Source: Natrarchaeobius halalkaliphilus
Lineage (GTDB): Archaea; Halobacteriota; Halobacteria; Halobacteriales; Natrialbaceae
DNA length: 64,000 nt
Direction: 5' to 3'
NCBI RefSeq assembly: GCF_003841485.1
Contig: NZ_REFY01000005.1
Location: 248,001-312,000, forward strand
A program made the position numbers and the translations under genes. The notes under the pieces are model-generated. The model did no database searches, was not told the origin of the DNA, and saw only the letters and a list, made by a program, of their open reading frames with translations. Positions 1 through 9,398 of this stretch are shown here, piece after piece (within the stretch, counting starts at the first letter, position 1; every line of letters begins with the position of its first letter).

Positions 1-192
1 GCAGAAACGTGGATTGCGACTCGGATTTCTCGAAGAGATAGGTTACAATCCGATACACATGAAAATAGCACACGAGACGGGATATTCTACTGCTCTGCTG
101 GAAGTGTCGAAAAGGTGAATCTATTTCTCCCTCGGAAAATATATCATATTTTTCTTATTATTATTTAAATGGTACTATGGTGTTAGGGCATG

Positions 193-1302
193 TCACGGAG
201 TGTTCCAGGTCGTCCGTCCAGTATCGTCGGAAAACTCATCACGTGCTTCGGCAACCAACGAGAGGAGTTCGAACGCGATTCCAGCGGCGAGACAACCGGA
301 CTTACCGGTATCATCGTATGGTGGGCTGAGCTCGACGAGATCCGCACCGACGATGTTCGTTCCCCGGATACCGCGGAGGAAGTCCCGAACTTCCCGCCCC
401 GTTAGTCCGAACGGTTCCGGAAGCGTGGTTCCGGGCATGACGCCACAGTCGAATACGTCCGTGTCGACCGTGACGTAACACGGACCGTCACCGACGACGC
501 GACGCGCCTCTTCAGCGATCGCCTGGGGACCCGCATCCTGAAACTCCGTGGCTTCGACGACTCGCATTCCAGTCTCGTGAGAGAAATCGTTGCTGAGAAG
601 AACCCGACCGCGAACACCGATCTGGATCGTTCGTTCGGGATCGATCACGCCCTCGGTTACCGCGTTAGTGACGAGGTTCGCATCGGTGACGCCGGCACCG
701 TGATACTCGCCGGCTCGAGTGTCGGGGTGTGCGTCCAGGTGAATCAAACCAAGCGGTTCGTCCCTGCCGAGGGCGCGCAGAATCGGATACGTTATCGTGT
801 GCTCCCCCCCGACAGTCAGCGGTGTGACGTCGGCATCGTCGAACTCCACGTACCGTTCGTACAGTTCCTCGACGTTCGCGCTCAGGTCGTAGGGATCGTC
901 GGTAAACCGGACGTCGCCCCAGTCGCTGACGCTGCAACGTTCGAACGGGTTGACGCCCGTCTCGGGGTTAGCGGGACCGTGATTCTGCGACCATCGACGG
1001 AGTTCGCGCGGCCCGAGGCGCGAACCCGTTCGCTCGTTCGGCGTGCCGATATCCATCGGCACGCCAACGCAAGCCAGATCGACCGTGGAAAGGTCGCGAT
1101 TGTGAGGGGCTCTGAACATACCGTTCGTCGAGTGATAGTACCAGACCGGATCGTAGCCGGGTGCAGGACCATCGTCGTCTCGATCGATCGAGGCCTCGAT
1201 GTACGCCTGTTCGGTTTCGGGACGGCCATCGAGGTGTTCCTCGGTGGCCAGTGATCGGTACCGCTCGAGTCGTTCGGGGTCGATATCTCGTGAGTGATCC
1301 AT
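193..1302 (-). CDS. Ureohydrolase (agmatinase/arginase family)
   Basis: A 369-residue ureohydrolase, which hydrolyses a guanidino compound such as agmatine or guanidinobutyrate to urea plus an amine. The binuclear Mn ligand motifs are all visible: GGEHT (His168), LDAHPD (Asp190, His192, Asp194) and VDTDVFD (Asp280, Asp282). GGEH replaces the commoner GGDH. It follows the decarboxylase on the same strand with a 113-bp gap that contains a TATA-like element near 1379-1388, so it may have its own transcript with a roughly 50-nt leader. The fold is certain from the motifs. The substrate is not; the neighbouring polyamine importer favours agmatine or a related guanidino acid. Confidence 0.9.
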   Translation of the reverse strand: MDHSRDIDPERLERYRSLATEEHLDGRPETEQAYIEASIDRDDDGPAPGYDPVWYYHSTNGMFRAPHNRDLSTVDLACVGVPMDIGTPNERTGSRLGPRELRRWSQNHGPANPETGVNPFERCSVSDWGDVRFTDDPYDLSANVEELYERYVEFDDADVTPLTVGGEHTITYPILRALGRDEPLGLIHLDAHPDTRAGEYHGAGVTDANLVTNAVTEGVIDPERTIQIGVRGRVLLSNDFSHETGMRVVEATEFQDAGPQAIAEEARRVVGDGPCYVTVDTDVFDCGVMPGTTLPEPFGLTGREVRDFLRGIRGTNIVGADLVELSPPYDDTGKSGCLAAGIAFELLSLVAEARDEFSDDTGRTTWNTP

Positions 1303-1415
1303 GTATTATCGAAAGGGTTCCGAGTGGGTTACCGACGGCATCTCCTCCGTCTGCGGCGTCTACAGTTGGTCCGTGGCAATGCATATAACTGCCGGTCACG
1401 TGCGGTTCCGTCCCA

Positions 1416-3110
1416 TCAGTCGGAGACGCTGACGTCGACGACGACCGGTCCCTCGGTCGTGACCGCCTCATCGAGCGTGGAATCCAGGTCAGCGAGATCC
1501 TGGACGTGTTCGGCCACTGCACCGTGGCTGCGCGCGTTGGCAGCGATTCCGGGCTCCGGTTCGAAGTCCATTCCGACGTACTCGTGATCGTCGATCGAAC
1601 CCCCATATATCGTCGTCATGCCTTCTTTGAGGATGTGATAGCTCCGATTGTTCGGGACGACGACCGTCACGTCAAGACCGTAGCGAACGGCGGTGTAAAT
1701 CGACTGCGGATAGTACCAGAACGAGCCGTCACCGACGAACCCAACGACTGAACGTGAGTCAGGGTGCTCCGACCACGCGACCGCAGCGCCGAGAGACGCC
1801 GGAAGACCGTATCCCAGTCCCCCGTTTTTGTTCGACAGCCACTGCTCGGGCTGGAAGTCGTATCCCTCGATCAGAGGATACTTGCTCGTGTTACTTTCGT
1901 TGACGACGAACGCGTCCGGTGCCGCGTCACGAAGTGAGTCGACGAGACGGGCTTTCGTTACGTCGGCCGTCGCGGACGCATCGGTCCCGTCGGAATCGCC
2001 ACCAGCGTCGAGCCAGTTCCGTCGCTCCGCGACCCGGTCGATCCTCGATCGGCGCGTCGCCTCGGTAATCCCGTCATCGACCTGTGAGGCGATCGTTGCC
2101 ATCGCCTCGCCGGGATCGCCGACGACGGCGACGTCGGCAGGAACGTTCTTCCCGACTTCCCACGCCTCGGGATTGATCTGTACACAGGTCGTCTCCGCGT
2201 CGATCAGTGGCGTATCGTGAGGGATGTACGTCGTATTGGAATGCGTTCCGACCAGGACGAGCGTATCCGCCTCGAGGTGTCTGCGAGCCATGTCTTCGAC
2301 CGGGGGCAACGCCGAAATCCACTGCGGATGATCGTGCGGGAAGTTGACTTCGCAGGTGATGAGCTCGCCGTAAACCGGCGCACCGGAGGCCTCTGCCAGG
2401 TCCACCGCAGCCGAGACCGCGTCCGACCCCGATCGTCCGACCCAGTCGCCCAGTACGATCGCTGGATCGGAGGCGTCGATCAACGCCTCGGCGGCGCGGT
2501 CGAGTTGCTCGGAGTCACCGACTCCTAACGTCGGAATCGGACCGAGTCGTTCCGGGTCCGCGTCGGTTTCGGCCATCAGTACGTCCATCGGAAAGCTCAC
2601 AAAGACCGGTCCGGTCGGCGGCGTCAACGCGACGCGAACCGCCCGCCGAAGCACCGTGGGAAGTGCGGCGATATCCGAGACCTCGGTGCTCCACTTGGTA
2701 TATTCGCGGGCCATTCCTTCGAGATCCCCCGAGAGGATCGGTTCTTCGTGTTGAAAGTCGGTGCTGTGGTTGCCCGCCGTGACGAGCAACGGAACGCCCG
2801 AGACCATCGCGTTCTGGAGGTTTCCGAGCCCGTGAGCCGTCCCCGGCCCGACGTGGAGGTTGGCCACGCCGAGCGGGAGTATCGAGTCGTCGTCGTACGC
2901 GTGGTACCGACGAGTGCTCGCGTATCCGGCCGCCATTCCGACGGCAATGTCCTCGTGGAGACCGAGAACGTACTCCATGTCTGAGGACGAGAGCGATCGA
3001 AGGAGTGGTAGCTCGGTCGTTCCGGGGTTGCCGAAAATACGCGACACGCCGTACTCCTCGAGTGCACTGGTAACGAGATCAGCTCCCGTCTGATTGCGAT
3101 TATCACTCAT
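1416..3110 (-). CDS. ThDP-dependent decarboxylase/acetolactate-synthase-like enzyme
   Basis: A 564-residue enzyme with the three-domain layout of the benzoylformate decarboxylase/acetolactate synthase superfamily: N-terminal pyrimidine-binding domain, central domain, and C-terminal pyrophosphate-binding domain. Glu53 in the LHED motif is the expected cofactor-activating glutamate. The Mg/ThDP motif starts at GDGSFWYY and closes with the NN of VVVPNNRSY about 27 residues later. It probably decarboxylates a 2-oxo acid. It lies divergently from the IclR regulator across 467 bp and upstream of the ureohydrolase. Substrate is unknown; 2-oxo acids produced by the nearby aminotransferase or LhgO-type oxidase are candidates by context only. 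Confidence 0.85.
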   Translation of the reverse strand: MSDNRNQTGADLVTSALEEYGVSRIFGNPGTTELPLLRSLSSSDMEYVLGLHEDIAVGMAAGYASTRRYHAYDDDSILPLGVANLHVGPGTAHGLGNLQNAMVSGVPLLVTAGNHSTDFQHEEPILSGDLEGMAREYTKWSTEVSDIAALPTVLRRAVRVALTPPTGPVFVSFPMDVLMAETDADPERLGPIPTLGVGDSEQLDRAAEALIDASDPAIVLGDWVGRSGSDAVSAAVDLAEASGAPVYGELITCEVNFPHDHPQWISALPPVEDMARRHLEADTLVLVGTHSNTTYIPHDTPLIDAETTCVQINPEAWEVGKNVPADVAVVGDPGEAMATIASQVDDGITEATRRSRIDRVAERRNWLDAGGDSDGTDASATADVTKARLVDSLRDAAPDAFVVNESNTSKYPLIEGYDFQPEQWLSNKNGGLGYGLPASLGAAVAWSEHPDSRSVVGFVGDGSFWYYPQSIYTAVRYGLDVTVVVPNNRSYHILKEGMTTIYGGSIDDHEYVGMDFEPEPGIAANARSHGAVAEHVQDLADLDSTLDEAVTTEGPVVVDVSVSD

Positions 3111-3577
3111 ATCTCGTACGGATCAGAGGTTCGAGCCGGGTGTACTTGATAGTTTGTGTTCACACCGGAACGAAGCCGAGACGGTTCCAGTGTAGGCCGC
3201 GGGGACGCAATAAAGATTCGCTGGAGAGAAACGACGTCGAGAGATTCGGCGTCGAAGCCACCGGAGGGCCGTCCGGTTCGACCGTTGCATCGGCACGGAT
3301 GGCGTGATAACACAACGAGAGTCGGTACAAAGCGACGACCAGTTCGTATTATCGAAACTGGTATACCGTGAAGCGGTGTCCCAAATCGACCGAATTGTAT
3401 TACAGCCGTACATCCGTAATTGGGTGTTGATTGTGAGCACGTATCAAGGAAAGACGGGTATCTCGGCGTCCGTCGGATCGCACGGTGCGGTTGACGGAGC
3501 GATCGGTCGATCGAATCCAGCCCATCGTGGTTTGGGAGAGCGAAACCATTATAAGAATTCGGTTGGTACCAGTGGGC
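3111..3577. promoter_or_regulatory. Divergent intergenic region, decarboxylase/IclR
   Basis: 467 bp between the divergent decarboxylase and IclR genes with no supported gene. The plus-strand side ends in a TATA box (TTATAAG, 3550-3556) about 26 nt before the IclR ATG, as expected for a leaderless haloarchaeal transcript. An IclR operator is likely to lie here, but I could not pick out a convincing palindrome by eye. Confidence 0.5.
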
Positions 3578-4375
3578 ATGGAACACGGCTCACGGAAGAA
3601 CGAGCTCGAAACGACGCATCGGTCGCTCGAACTCGTCGAGACGATCAAACGTCTCGACGGAGCGACGTTGGCGGAGCTCACGAACGAGTCGGGGTTAGCA
3701 AAGAGCACGGTGTTCAAACATCTGAAAACGTTAGCGAAGAGCGGGTATCTCGAAAAGGAAGGAGAACGCTACCACATCGGAATGAAATTCTACAACCTCG
3801 GTCAGTACGCCCGGACCCGCAAGCGGGCGTACAATCTCGCGACGAAGACCGCGAGACGACTTACCGAGGAGACGAACGAAGAGGTCGACGTGGGGATCGA
3901 AAACGACGATCGTGAGCTTATTATCTACGAATCGTACCATCCGGAGCACCGGTACGAAGCGGGCGAAGTCCAGTCGAGAAATCCCGACTACCACACCGGA
4001 ACCTACTACTACCTCCACTGGACGGCAGCCGGCAAGGCCCTGCTCGCCGCGATGCCGGATAGCCACGTCGAAAGAATCGTCGACCGCTGGGGGCTACCGA
4101 GCCGGACGGAGCAGACGATCACCGAGGAATCGGCGTTGTACGACGAACTCGAAACGATACGGGACCGCGGATACGCTCTCTCCGACGAGGAGTTCGTCGA
4201 TGGACTTCGTGCCGTGGGTCGGAGCGTGTGTGATCCTACCGGGGAGGTAGTGTGTGCGATTTCCCTGTTCGCACCCGCGTACCGAATGACCGACGATCGG
4301 TTCACCGAGGAGATCCCGGCGCTACTCGAAGAAGCGACGACGGAACTCGAGCGGGAGATCAATCCTTTCGAGTGA
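3578..4375 (+). CDS. IclR-family transcriptional regulator
   Basis: A 265-residue regulator with an N-terminal winged helix-turn-helix (about residues 12-65; the recognition segment includes LAKSTVFKHLKTLAKSGYL) and a C-terminal IclR effector domain (about 85-260; WTAAGKALLAAMP and DEEFVDGLRAVG are typical blocks). The open frame extends 31 codons further upstream, but the ATG at 3578 sits 26 nt downstream of a TATA box and begins the conserved part, so I chose it. It lies between catabolic genes on both strands and probably controls them in response to a pathway metabolite. Confidence 0.92.
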   Translation: MEHGSRKNELETTHRSLELVETIKRLDGATLAELTNESGLAKSTVFKHLKTLAKSGYLEKEGERYHIGMKFYNLGQYARTRKRAYNLATKTARRLTEETNEEVDVGIENDDRELIIYESYHPEHRYEAGEVQSRNPDYHTGTYYYLHWTAAGKALLAAMPDSHVERIVDRWGLPSRTEQTITEESALYDELETIRDRGYALSDEEFVDGLRAVGRSVCDPTGEVVCAISLFAPAYRMTDDRFTEEIPALLEEATTELEREINPFE

Positions 4376-4435
4376 CCGCGCGGTTCGGTCGGTCCGCTGA
4401 CGCCGGCTACGGTCGAAATCTCGACGCTACCCAAC

Positions 4436-4446
4436 GTATATATACT
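4436..4446 (+). promoter_or_regulatory. TATA box for M20 amidohydrolase gene
   Basis: GTATATATAC lies about 28 nt before the ATG at 4469, which predicts a leaderless or nearly leaderless transcript. Confidence 0.6.
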
Positions 4447-4468
4447 CCCTCTAAAAACTAGTGAATGC

Positions 4469-6007
4469 ATGTCTGAAAGCGAAGCCTCTCCCGCGAAGCG
4501 GAGGGGGCGAGAGTGGATCGAATCGAATCGATCGAGCATCACGGAACTCTCCGACGAGGTCTGGGAGTGCGCGGAACCCGCCCTCCGGGAGTACGATTCG
4601 GCCAGAGCGCACGTTCGGTTCCTCGAAGAGCACGGGTTCGACGTCGAACACGGTATCGCCGGTATGCCGACGGCGTTCGTCGCAACATACGGGACCGACG
4701 GACCGGTGATGGGCTTCTACGCGGAGTACGATGCGACACCTGGAAACTCACAGGAACAAGCGACGATCGAAAAGAGTCCGATCGCCGAGGGCGGCTCCGG
4801 GTTCGAAGATATCCACAACGGTCTGGGAACGGCCGGGACTGCAGCAGCCGTGGCGACACGATACGCCATCGAAGCGGAAGATCTGGATGGACAGGTGAAG
4901 ATACTGGGGACCCCCGCCGAAAAACTCTGTATCGGAAAAGTGTACCTCGCACGCGAGGGATATCTCGACGATCTCGACGCGACGGTCGCCTGGCATCCAC
5001 ACTCACACAACACGGTGACTCGCTACTCCGGTCCGGGTCCGTACCGCACGGCGATCGTGGACTTCGAGGGCGTCGGGGTCTATGGAGGGAGTCCCTGGGA
5101 CGGAGTCAGCGCTCTCGACGCGGCGACTATGACGCTGAACATGGTCGAACAGATGAAAGAGCACGTTCCGCGGGACGCGTACCCATCGGTCAACGAACTT
5201 ATCACGAACGGGGGGCAGTGCCTGACGAACCTGCCGAAGACCACCCAAATCTGGTTCGCCTACCGAAGTCGCTCGCAAGCTCACGAGGTCCTCGACGAGA
5301 TCAGAGACACGATCGAGCGAGCGGCAGCCGCCGCCGCCGACGTGACCGGCGCGGAGTACGAGTTCCGTGAAGTCGCCGCGACGCGACCGTGGCTTCCGAA
5401 CACGGTGATGACCGACGTCGCGTACGAAAATATGGAGCAGGTCGGTCCGCCCTCCTTTACCGATGAAGACCGAGAGCTCGGTCGTGAGCTCCTCGAGGAA
5501 GTCGGCATTGATCCGCCTGAACGGCCGTTCGACGAGACGCTCTCGCCTCCCGAAGCGGAGGTCTGCGGAAACTTCAACCCCGACCTCGCGACGTACGTCG
5601 ACGAATTCGACTGGAACGAAGTCGGTGAGTTCAACTGGGCCGACGACGTCACGGAGTTCAGCTGGCACTCTCCGACGGCCTGGATCCACACGACGTACTT
5701 CCTCGAGGGCGCGTACGAATCGCGGCTCCCGACGTGGACGACCGCCGCACTCGCGACGACGAACGTCGCACACGAAACGATCTTGACGGCAACGAAGATT
5801 ATGACCGGAACCGCTGTCGATCTCCTGACCGAACCGGAACGTCTCGAGCGGGCGCAGGCGGAGTATCGAGAACGGACCGACGACGAGTACGTTCCCGTGC
5901 TTCTCGACGAAAACGTCGAACCGCCGACCGGTGCCGAAGATTCCTTCCCGCCGTTTTATCCGGAATCGTGGACAAACCCGGTCTACGCCGCCCGTTCGGA
6001 CAAGTAA
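4469..6007 (+). CDS. AbgB-like M20 amidohydrolase
   Basis: A 512-residue metallo-amidohydrolase resembling the p-aminobenzoyl-glutamate hydrolase subunit B branch of peptidase family M20. Visible blocks are AEYDATPGNSQ, HNGLGTAGTAAAVA, GTPAEKLCIGKVYLAR, WHPHSHNTVTRYSGPGPYR and a lid/dimerisation region that ends in FSWHSPTAWIHTTYFLEGA. The family normally has a Glu-Glu pair in the GTPAE block; here it is Glu-Lys. It should cleave an amide or N-acyl bond of an amino acid conjugate in the cytoplasm. It precedes the polyamine importer and has a distant paralogue at 10480-12093. Confidence 0.87.
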   Translation: MSESEASPAKRRGREWIESNRSSITELSDEVWECAEPALREYDSARAHVRFLEEHGFDVEHGIAGMPTAFVATYGTDGPVMGFYAEYDATPGNSQEQATIEKSPIAEGGSGFEDIHNGLGTAGTAAAVATRYAIEAEDLDGQVKILGTPAEKLCIGKVYLAREGYLDDLDATVAWHPHSHNTVTRYSGPGPYRTAIVDFEGVGVYGGSPWDGVSALDAATMTLNMVEQMKEHVPRDAYPSVNELITNGGQCLTNLPKTTQIWFAYRSRSQAHEVLDEIRDTIERAAAAAADVTGAEYEFREVAATRPWLPNTVMTDVAYENMEQVGPPSFTDEDRELGRELLEEVGIDPPERPFDETLSPPEAEVCGNFNPDLATYVDEFDWNEVGEFNWADDVTEFSWHSPTAWIHTTYFLEGAYESRLPTWTTAALATTNVAHETILTATKIMTGTAVDLLTEPERLERAQAEYRERTDDEYVPVLLDENVEPPTGAEDSFPPFYPESWTNPVYAARSDK

Positions 6008-6135
6008 TTTCGACTGTCGTCACTCGAGAATTACGCCGGATCGATTCGGAAGCGGTACCGTTTTTTCTGATGAGGGGTAATTTCTGGGACAGAGTTCGTT
6101 AATTTTCAACAGATACTGCCGTATACGACCGGGAG

Positions 6136-6148
6136 AATTATATAATAC
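6136..6148 (+). promoter_or_regulatory. TATA box for polyamine importer operon
   Basis: AATTATATAATAC is centred about 27 nt before the ATG at 6169, so the potD-like mRNA probably starts at or next to its start codon. Confidence 0.6.
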
Positions 6149-6168
6149 ACCTCCACATTATGTGATAG

Positions 6169-7275
6169 ATGTACACACGACGATCACTGCTTCGAACGAC
6201 TGGCGTAGCTACCGTCGCCACAGCGGGATTGGCCGGCTGTCTCGGCGGGAACGGTGATGACGAGGACGAGACGTCCGGGGAAGACGAACTGGCAGACGAA
6301 GTGAACGTGGCGATTTACGGTGGCGCGATGGGGGACGGGATATCGGAAACCATACTTGATGGGTTCGAAGACGAATACGACATCACGGTCAACGCGGAAA
6401 CGTATCCCGATAACTGGGATCTCATCGCTCAGGTGCAGGCCGGATCGACGGATCTGGACGTACTCATCTTGGACGACACCGCAGTTCCGTCGGCAGTGTC
6501 CGATGACCTCGTACAGCCGATACGGGAGGAAAACGTTCCGAACTTGGACGAGATCATGGCCGATTTCAGCCCGTACGAGCAGGCGTTCGACCCGGGTGAC
6601 GAGATACATTACGGGCCATTCCAGTTCTTCGGAGACGGCCTCGCCTACAACGCCGACGTGCTATCGGAGCCACAGTCCTGGGAAGACGTCTACACGGACG
6701 AGACGGAAGGGAGCGTCATCTACACGTCCTGGATCGACCGAGTCGTCGGTATCGCCGCGAGCCACGAGGGACTAAGCGTGAGCGAACTCGATCAGGACTC
6801 CGACGCGGAAATGGAGCAAATCTGGGACCGCGTCGAATCGATGAACGAGTACGTGTTCGAGTGGGCGGACACCGGCGGTATCCTTCAGGACTCGTTCGCG
6901 AACGAGCAAGCGCTGGCGGGAATGCTGTGGTACGGTCGGGTGGCCGCCCTCCAGGACGACGACGTCGCGGTCGAGTACACGATACCCGAAGAAGGCGCAC
7001 CGATGGCGACGAGCGGATTTTCGGTTTCGGCGGACACCAACAGACGGTACACGGCCGAGACGTTCATCGATTACACGCTCGATCCGGACACGCAGTACGA
7101 GTATTCGTCGGTGATGGGATACGCACCGACGGCCGAGATGGACGAGGTGCCGGAACTCGTCGAAAACAGCCCGGACTATCAGAACCGAGACCGTCTGAAT
7201 TTCTGGAACGCGTCTTTGCTGGTCGAAAACATGGAGGAATGGTCGCTCGAGTTCCAGGAAACGATCGGTGGGTAA
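6169..7275 (+). CDS. Polyamine-type ABC transporter substrate-binding lipoprotein
   Basis: A 368-residue extracytoplasmic solute-binding protein of the PotD/PotF type. The N terminus has a twin-arginine signal (TRRSLLR) followed by a hydrophobic stretch and a lipobox, LAGC, then a Gly/Asp/Glu linker, so it is a Tat-exported lipoprotein as is usual in haloarchaea. The mature part matches the spermidine/putrescine-binding fold (NVAIYGG start, VLILDDTAVPSA, then WGDVYT-like PQSWEDVYTDE). ATP-binding and permease genes follow on the same strand. Ligand is inferred as a polyamine or related cationic amine. Confidence 0.9.
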   Translation: MYTRRSLLRTTGVATVATAGLAGCLGGNGDDEDETSGEDELADEVNVAIYGGAMGDGISETILDGFEDEYDITVNAETYPDNWDLIAQVQAGSTDLDVLILDDTAVPSAVSDDLVQPIREENVPNLDEIMADFSPYEQAFDPGDEIHYGPFQFFGDGLAYNADVLSEPQSWEDVYTDETEGSVIYTSWIDRVVGIAASHEGLSVSELDQDSDAEMEQIWDRVESMNEYVFEWADTGGILQDSFANEQALAGMLWYGRVAALQDDDVAVEYTIPEEGAPMATSGFSVSADTNRRYTAETFIDYTLDPDTQYEYSSVMGYAPTAEMDEVPELVENSPDYQNRDRLNFWNASLLVENMEEWSLEFQETIGG

Positions 7276-7299
7276 CGACGGTGTCGAATAACGAACGAG

Positions 7300-7310
7300 A
7301 GAATTTATAA
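7300..7310 (+). promoter_or_regulatory. Second TATA box upstream of the ATPase gene
   Basis: GAATTTATAAC lies about 28 nt before the ATG at 7334 in the 58-bp gap after the binding-protein gene. It suggests that the ATPase and permeases can be transcribed separately from the binding protein, for which higher expression is usually needed. Confidence 0.5.
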
Positions 7311-7333
7311 CGATACGCTGTACACACCAACCC

Positions 7334-8485
7334 ATGGCATCGGCAAGCAGGCAGTCTCAGGGTGAATTGGACGAGTCCGAGAGTGACGTCATTTTGCGAC
7401 TGGACGGCGTGACGAAGAACTTCGGGTCCGTGACCGCAGTGGACGACGTCTCGTTCTCGGTTCGTAAGGGAGAGTTCTTCTCCATCGTCGGTCCGAGCGG
7501 GTGTGGAAAAACGACGACGCTGCGCATGATCGCGGGATTCGAACAGCCAAGTGACGGTCGAATCCTTCTCTCGTCGGAGGACGTCAGCCGCGTTCCACCA
7601 TACGACAGAGACCTCGGCATGGTCTTTCAGGGCTACGCGCTCTTTCCACACAAAACGGTGGGAGAAAACGTCGGTTTCGGTCTGAAGATGCAGGGTGAAG
7701 ATCCCGAAGAGCGACAGGAACACGTAGCCGACATTCTGGATCTAGTCGATCTCGCTGGCACGCAAGATCGGTACCCGAAGGAGCTGTCGGGCGGACAACA
7801 ACAGCGGGTTGCGTTGGCCCGGGCGCTGGTGATCGAACCGTCGGTACTTCTCCTCGACGAACCGTTGTCGAACCTGGACAGAAAGCTCCGCGAGGAGATG
7901 CGCTTCGAGTTGAAGCGCATTCAGGAAGAACTCGGTATCACGACGATCTACGTCACGCACGATCAAGAAGAGGCGATGTCGATGAGCGACCGCGTGTTGG
8001 TCCTCAACGGCGGCGAGTCGGAACAGGTCGCACCACCGTACGACATCTACCACCGCCCACGAAATCAGTTCGTTGCCGAGTTCATCGGCGACGTGAACAC
8101 GTTCCCAGGGACCGTCGAAGCAGTAACAGAAGACGATTATCACGTCGATCTCGAAACGGAAGCGACGGGCACGGTCGAAGTCAAACGGACGGTAGCGAGG
8201 AACGAGTTCGAGGTCGGTGACGACGTTCTGTTAAACGTTCGTCCGGAGGACTTCGAAATCGTCGAAACCGGCCACGGTGAGGACCGGTTTACGGGACAGG
8301 TGATCACGAGTACCTTCCTCGGCAAGCGGACGAACCTGCTCGTCGATGTGGGAGACCAACAGCTACTCGTCGAAGCATCCGGACGAATCGAGCAAGACGG
8401 GTCGAAGGCCGAAGACGCGATCACCATCTCGTGGAAACGCAACCAGTGTATTCTTACGGACGTAGATTCAGATCATGTCAACTAG
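7334..8485 (+). CDS. potA: Polyamine ABC transporter ATP-binding protein (PotA type)
   Basis: A 383-residue ABC ATPase that powers import. It has Walker A (GPSGCGKTTT, about residue 54), Q-loop, signature LSGGQQQR, Walker B LLLDEPLSNLD and the switch histidine in VTHDQEEA. The C-terminal roughly 130 residues form a TOBE-type regulatory domain (VRPEDFEIVE). Length and domain order match PotA/MalK-like importers. Its 3' end overlaps the next permease gene by 11 bp, so the two are translationally coupled. The symbol follows the gene context, not a proven substrate. Confidence 0.92.
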   Translation: MASASRQSQGELDESESDVILRLDGVTKNFGSVTAVDDVSFSVRKGEFFSIVGPSGCGKTTTLRMIAGFEQPSDGRILLSSEDVSRVPPYDRDLGMVFQGYALFPHKTVGENVGFGLKMQGEDPEERQEHVADILDLVDLAGTQDRYPKELSGGQQQRVALARALVIEPSVLLLDEPLSNLDRKLREEMRFELKRIQEELGITTIYVTHDQEEAMSMSDRVLVLNGGESEQVAPPYDIYHRPRNQFVAEFIGDVNTFPGTVEAVTEDDYHVDLETEATGTVEVKRTVARNEFEVGDDVLLNVRPEDFEIVETGHGEDRFTGQVITSTFLGKRTNLLVDVGDQQLLVEASGRIEQDGSKAEDAITISWKRNQCILTDVDSDHVN

Positions 8486-9398
8486 AGATCTCGTGCGGCG
8501 GGCAAATCGAGACGCGAGTATCTACTTCAGAGAGCACAAGAACCGCCTCGGATTGCTCAATCTCTTTCCGGGAATGGCACTCGTCCTGTCGCTACTCGGC
8601 GGTGCACTGGTTATTATCGGCGCATACAGCGTTATTACACCGGTACCTCCACAAGGAGACGTGTCGTTCACGTTAGAACACTACCGACGGTTCTTCGGAA
8701 CGTCGTACTACCTCAGCGTGCTGTGGGATTCGCTCGTCATCGCAATCGGAACGACGCTTCTGGCGTTTCTCCTCGGCTATCCAGCGGCGTACTTGCTTGC
8801 GACCACCGATAGCGAGCACAAGAATCTCTACTTGCTCATGTTGATCCTTCCGTTCTGGATCAACGTCGTCGTTCGAACTTACGCGTGGCGGCTTATCCTC
8901 GGTTCTGGAGGGTTAGTAGATTGGGTGCTCTACGACGTCACGGGCGTCGCCAACGAGTCCGTTCAACTGCTGTATTCGCGCGGTGCGATCGCCATTGGAC
9001 TCGTCCACGTGTTCCTGCCGTTCATGATCATTCCGATCTACGTCTCACTAGCCAGTATCGACCGCTCCGGCGTCGAAGCGGCTAAAAACCTCGGAGCGAA
9101 CAGGTTAGTCGCGTTCACCGAGGTGACGTGGCCACAGAGCCTTCCGGGTGTGGCAGCAGGAGTTCTTCTCGTGTTCGTGATGTCGTTCGGTGCCTTCGTC
9201 GTTCCGTCGCTGCTCGGTGGACGAGCGAACATCATGATCGCAAACGTCATCGGGGATATGTTTGGACAGTTACAAGAATGGGGGCTCGGAAGCGCCATTT
9301 CGATGGTCTTCATCGTCGTCGTCCTCACGATCGTGTACGTATTCAATCGATGGGTGAACCTCGGAGACGTCTACGGCATGGGAGGTGACTCGGAATGA
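8475..9398 (+). CDS. potB: Polyamine ABC transporter permease (PotB type)
   Basis: A 307-residue inner permease with about six membrane segments. The cytoplasmic EAA loop, which contacts the ATPase, is visible at about residues 197-215 (SGVEAAKNLGANRLVAFTEV followed by TWPQSLPGV). The ATG overlaps the end of the ATPase gene, and the stop overlaps the next permease by 4 bp, so the three form a coupled operon. N-terminal residues are more polar than usual and probably cytoplasmic. Confidence 0.9.
   Translation: MSTRDLVRRANRDASIYFREHKNRLGLLNLFPGMALVLSLLGGALVIIGAYSVITPVPPQGDVSFTLEHYRRFFGTSYYLSVLWDSLVIAIGTTLLAFLLGYPAAYLLATTDSEHKNLYLLMLILPFWINVVVRTYAWRLILGSGGLVDWVLYDVTGVANESVQLLYSRGAIAIGLVHVFLPFMIIPIYVSLASIDRSGVEAAKNLGANRLVAFTEVTWPQSLPGVAAGVLLVFVMSFGAFVVPSLLGGRANIMIANVIGDMFGQLQEWGLGSAISMVFIVVVLTIVYVFNRWVNLGDVYGMGGDSE

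Noticed and set aside
1-192. Open frame from the window edge and an AT-rich stretch
   Set aside because: The 55-codon frame has no recognisable content and the AT-rich end gives no clear promoter for either neighbour.
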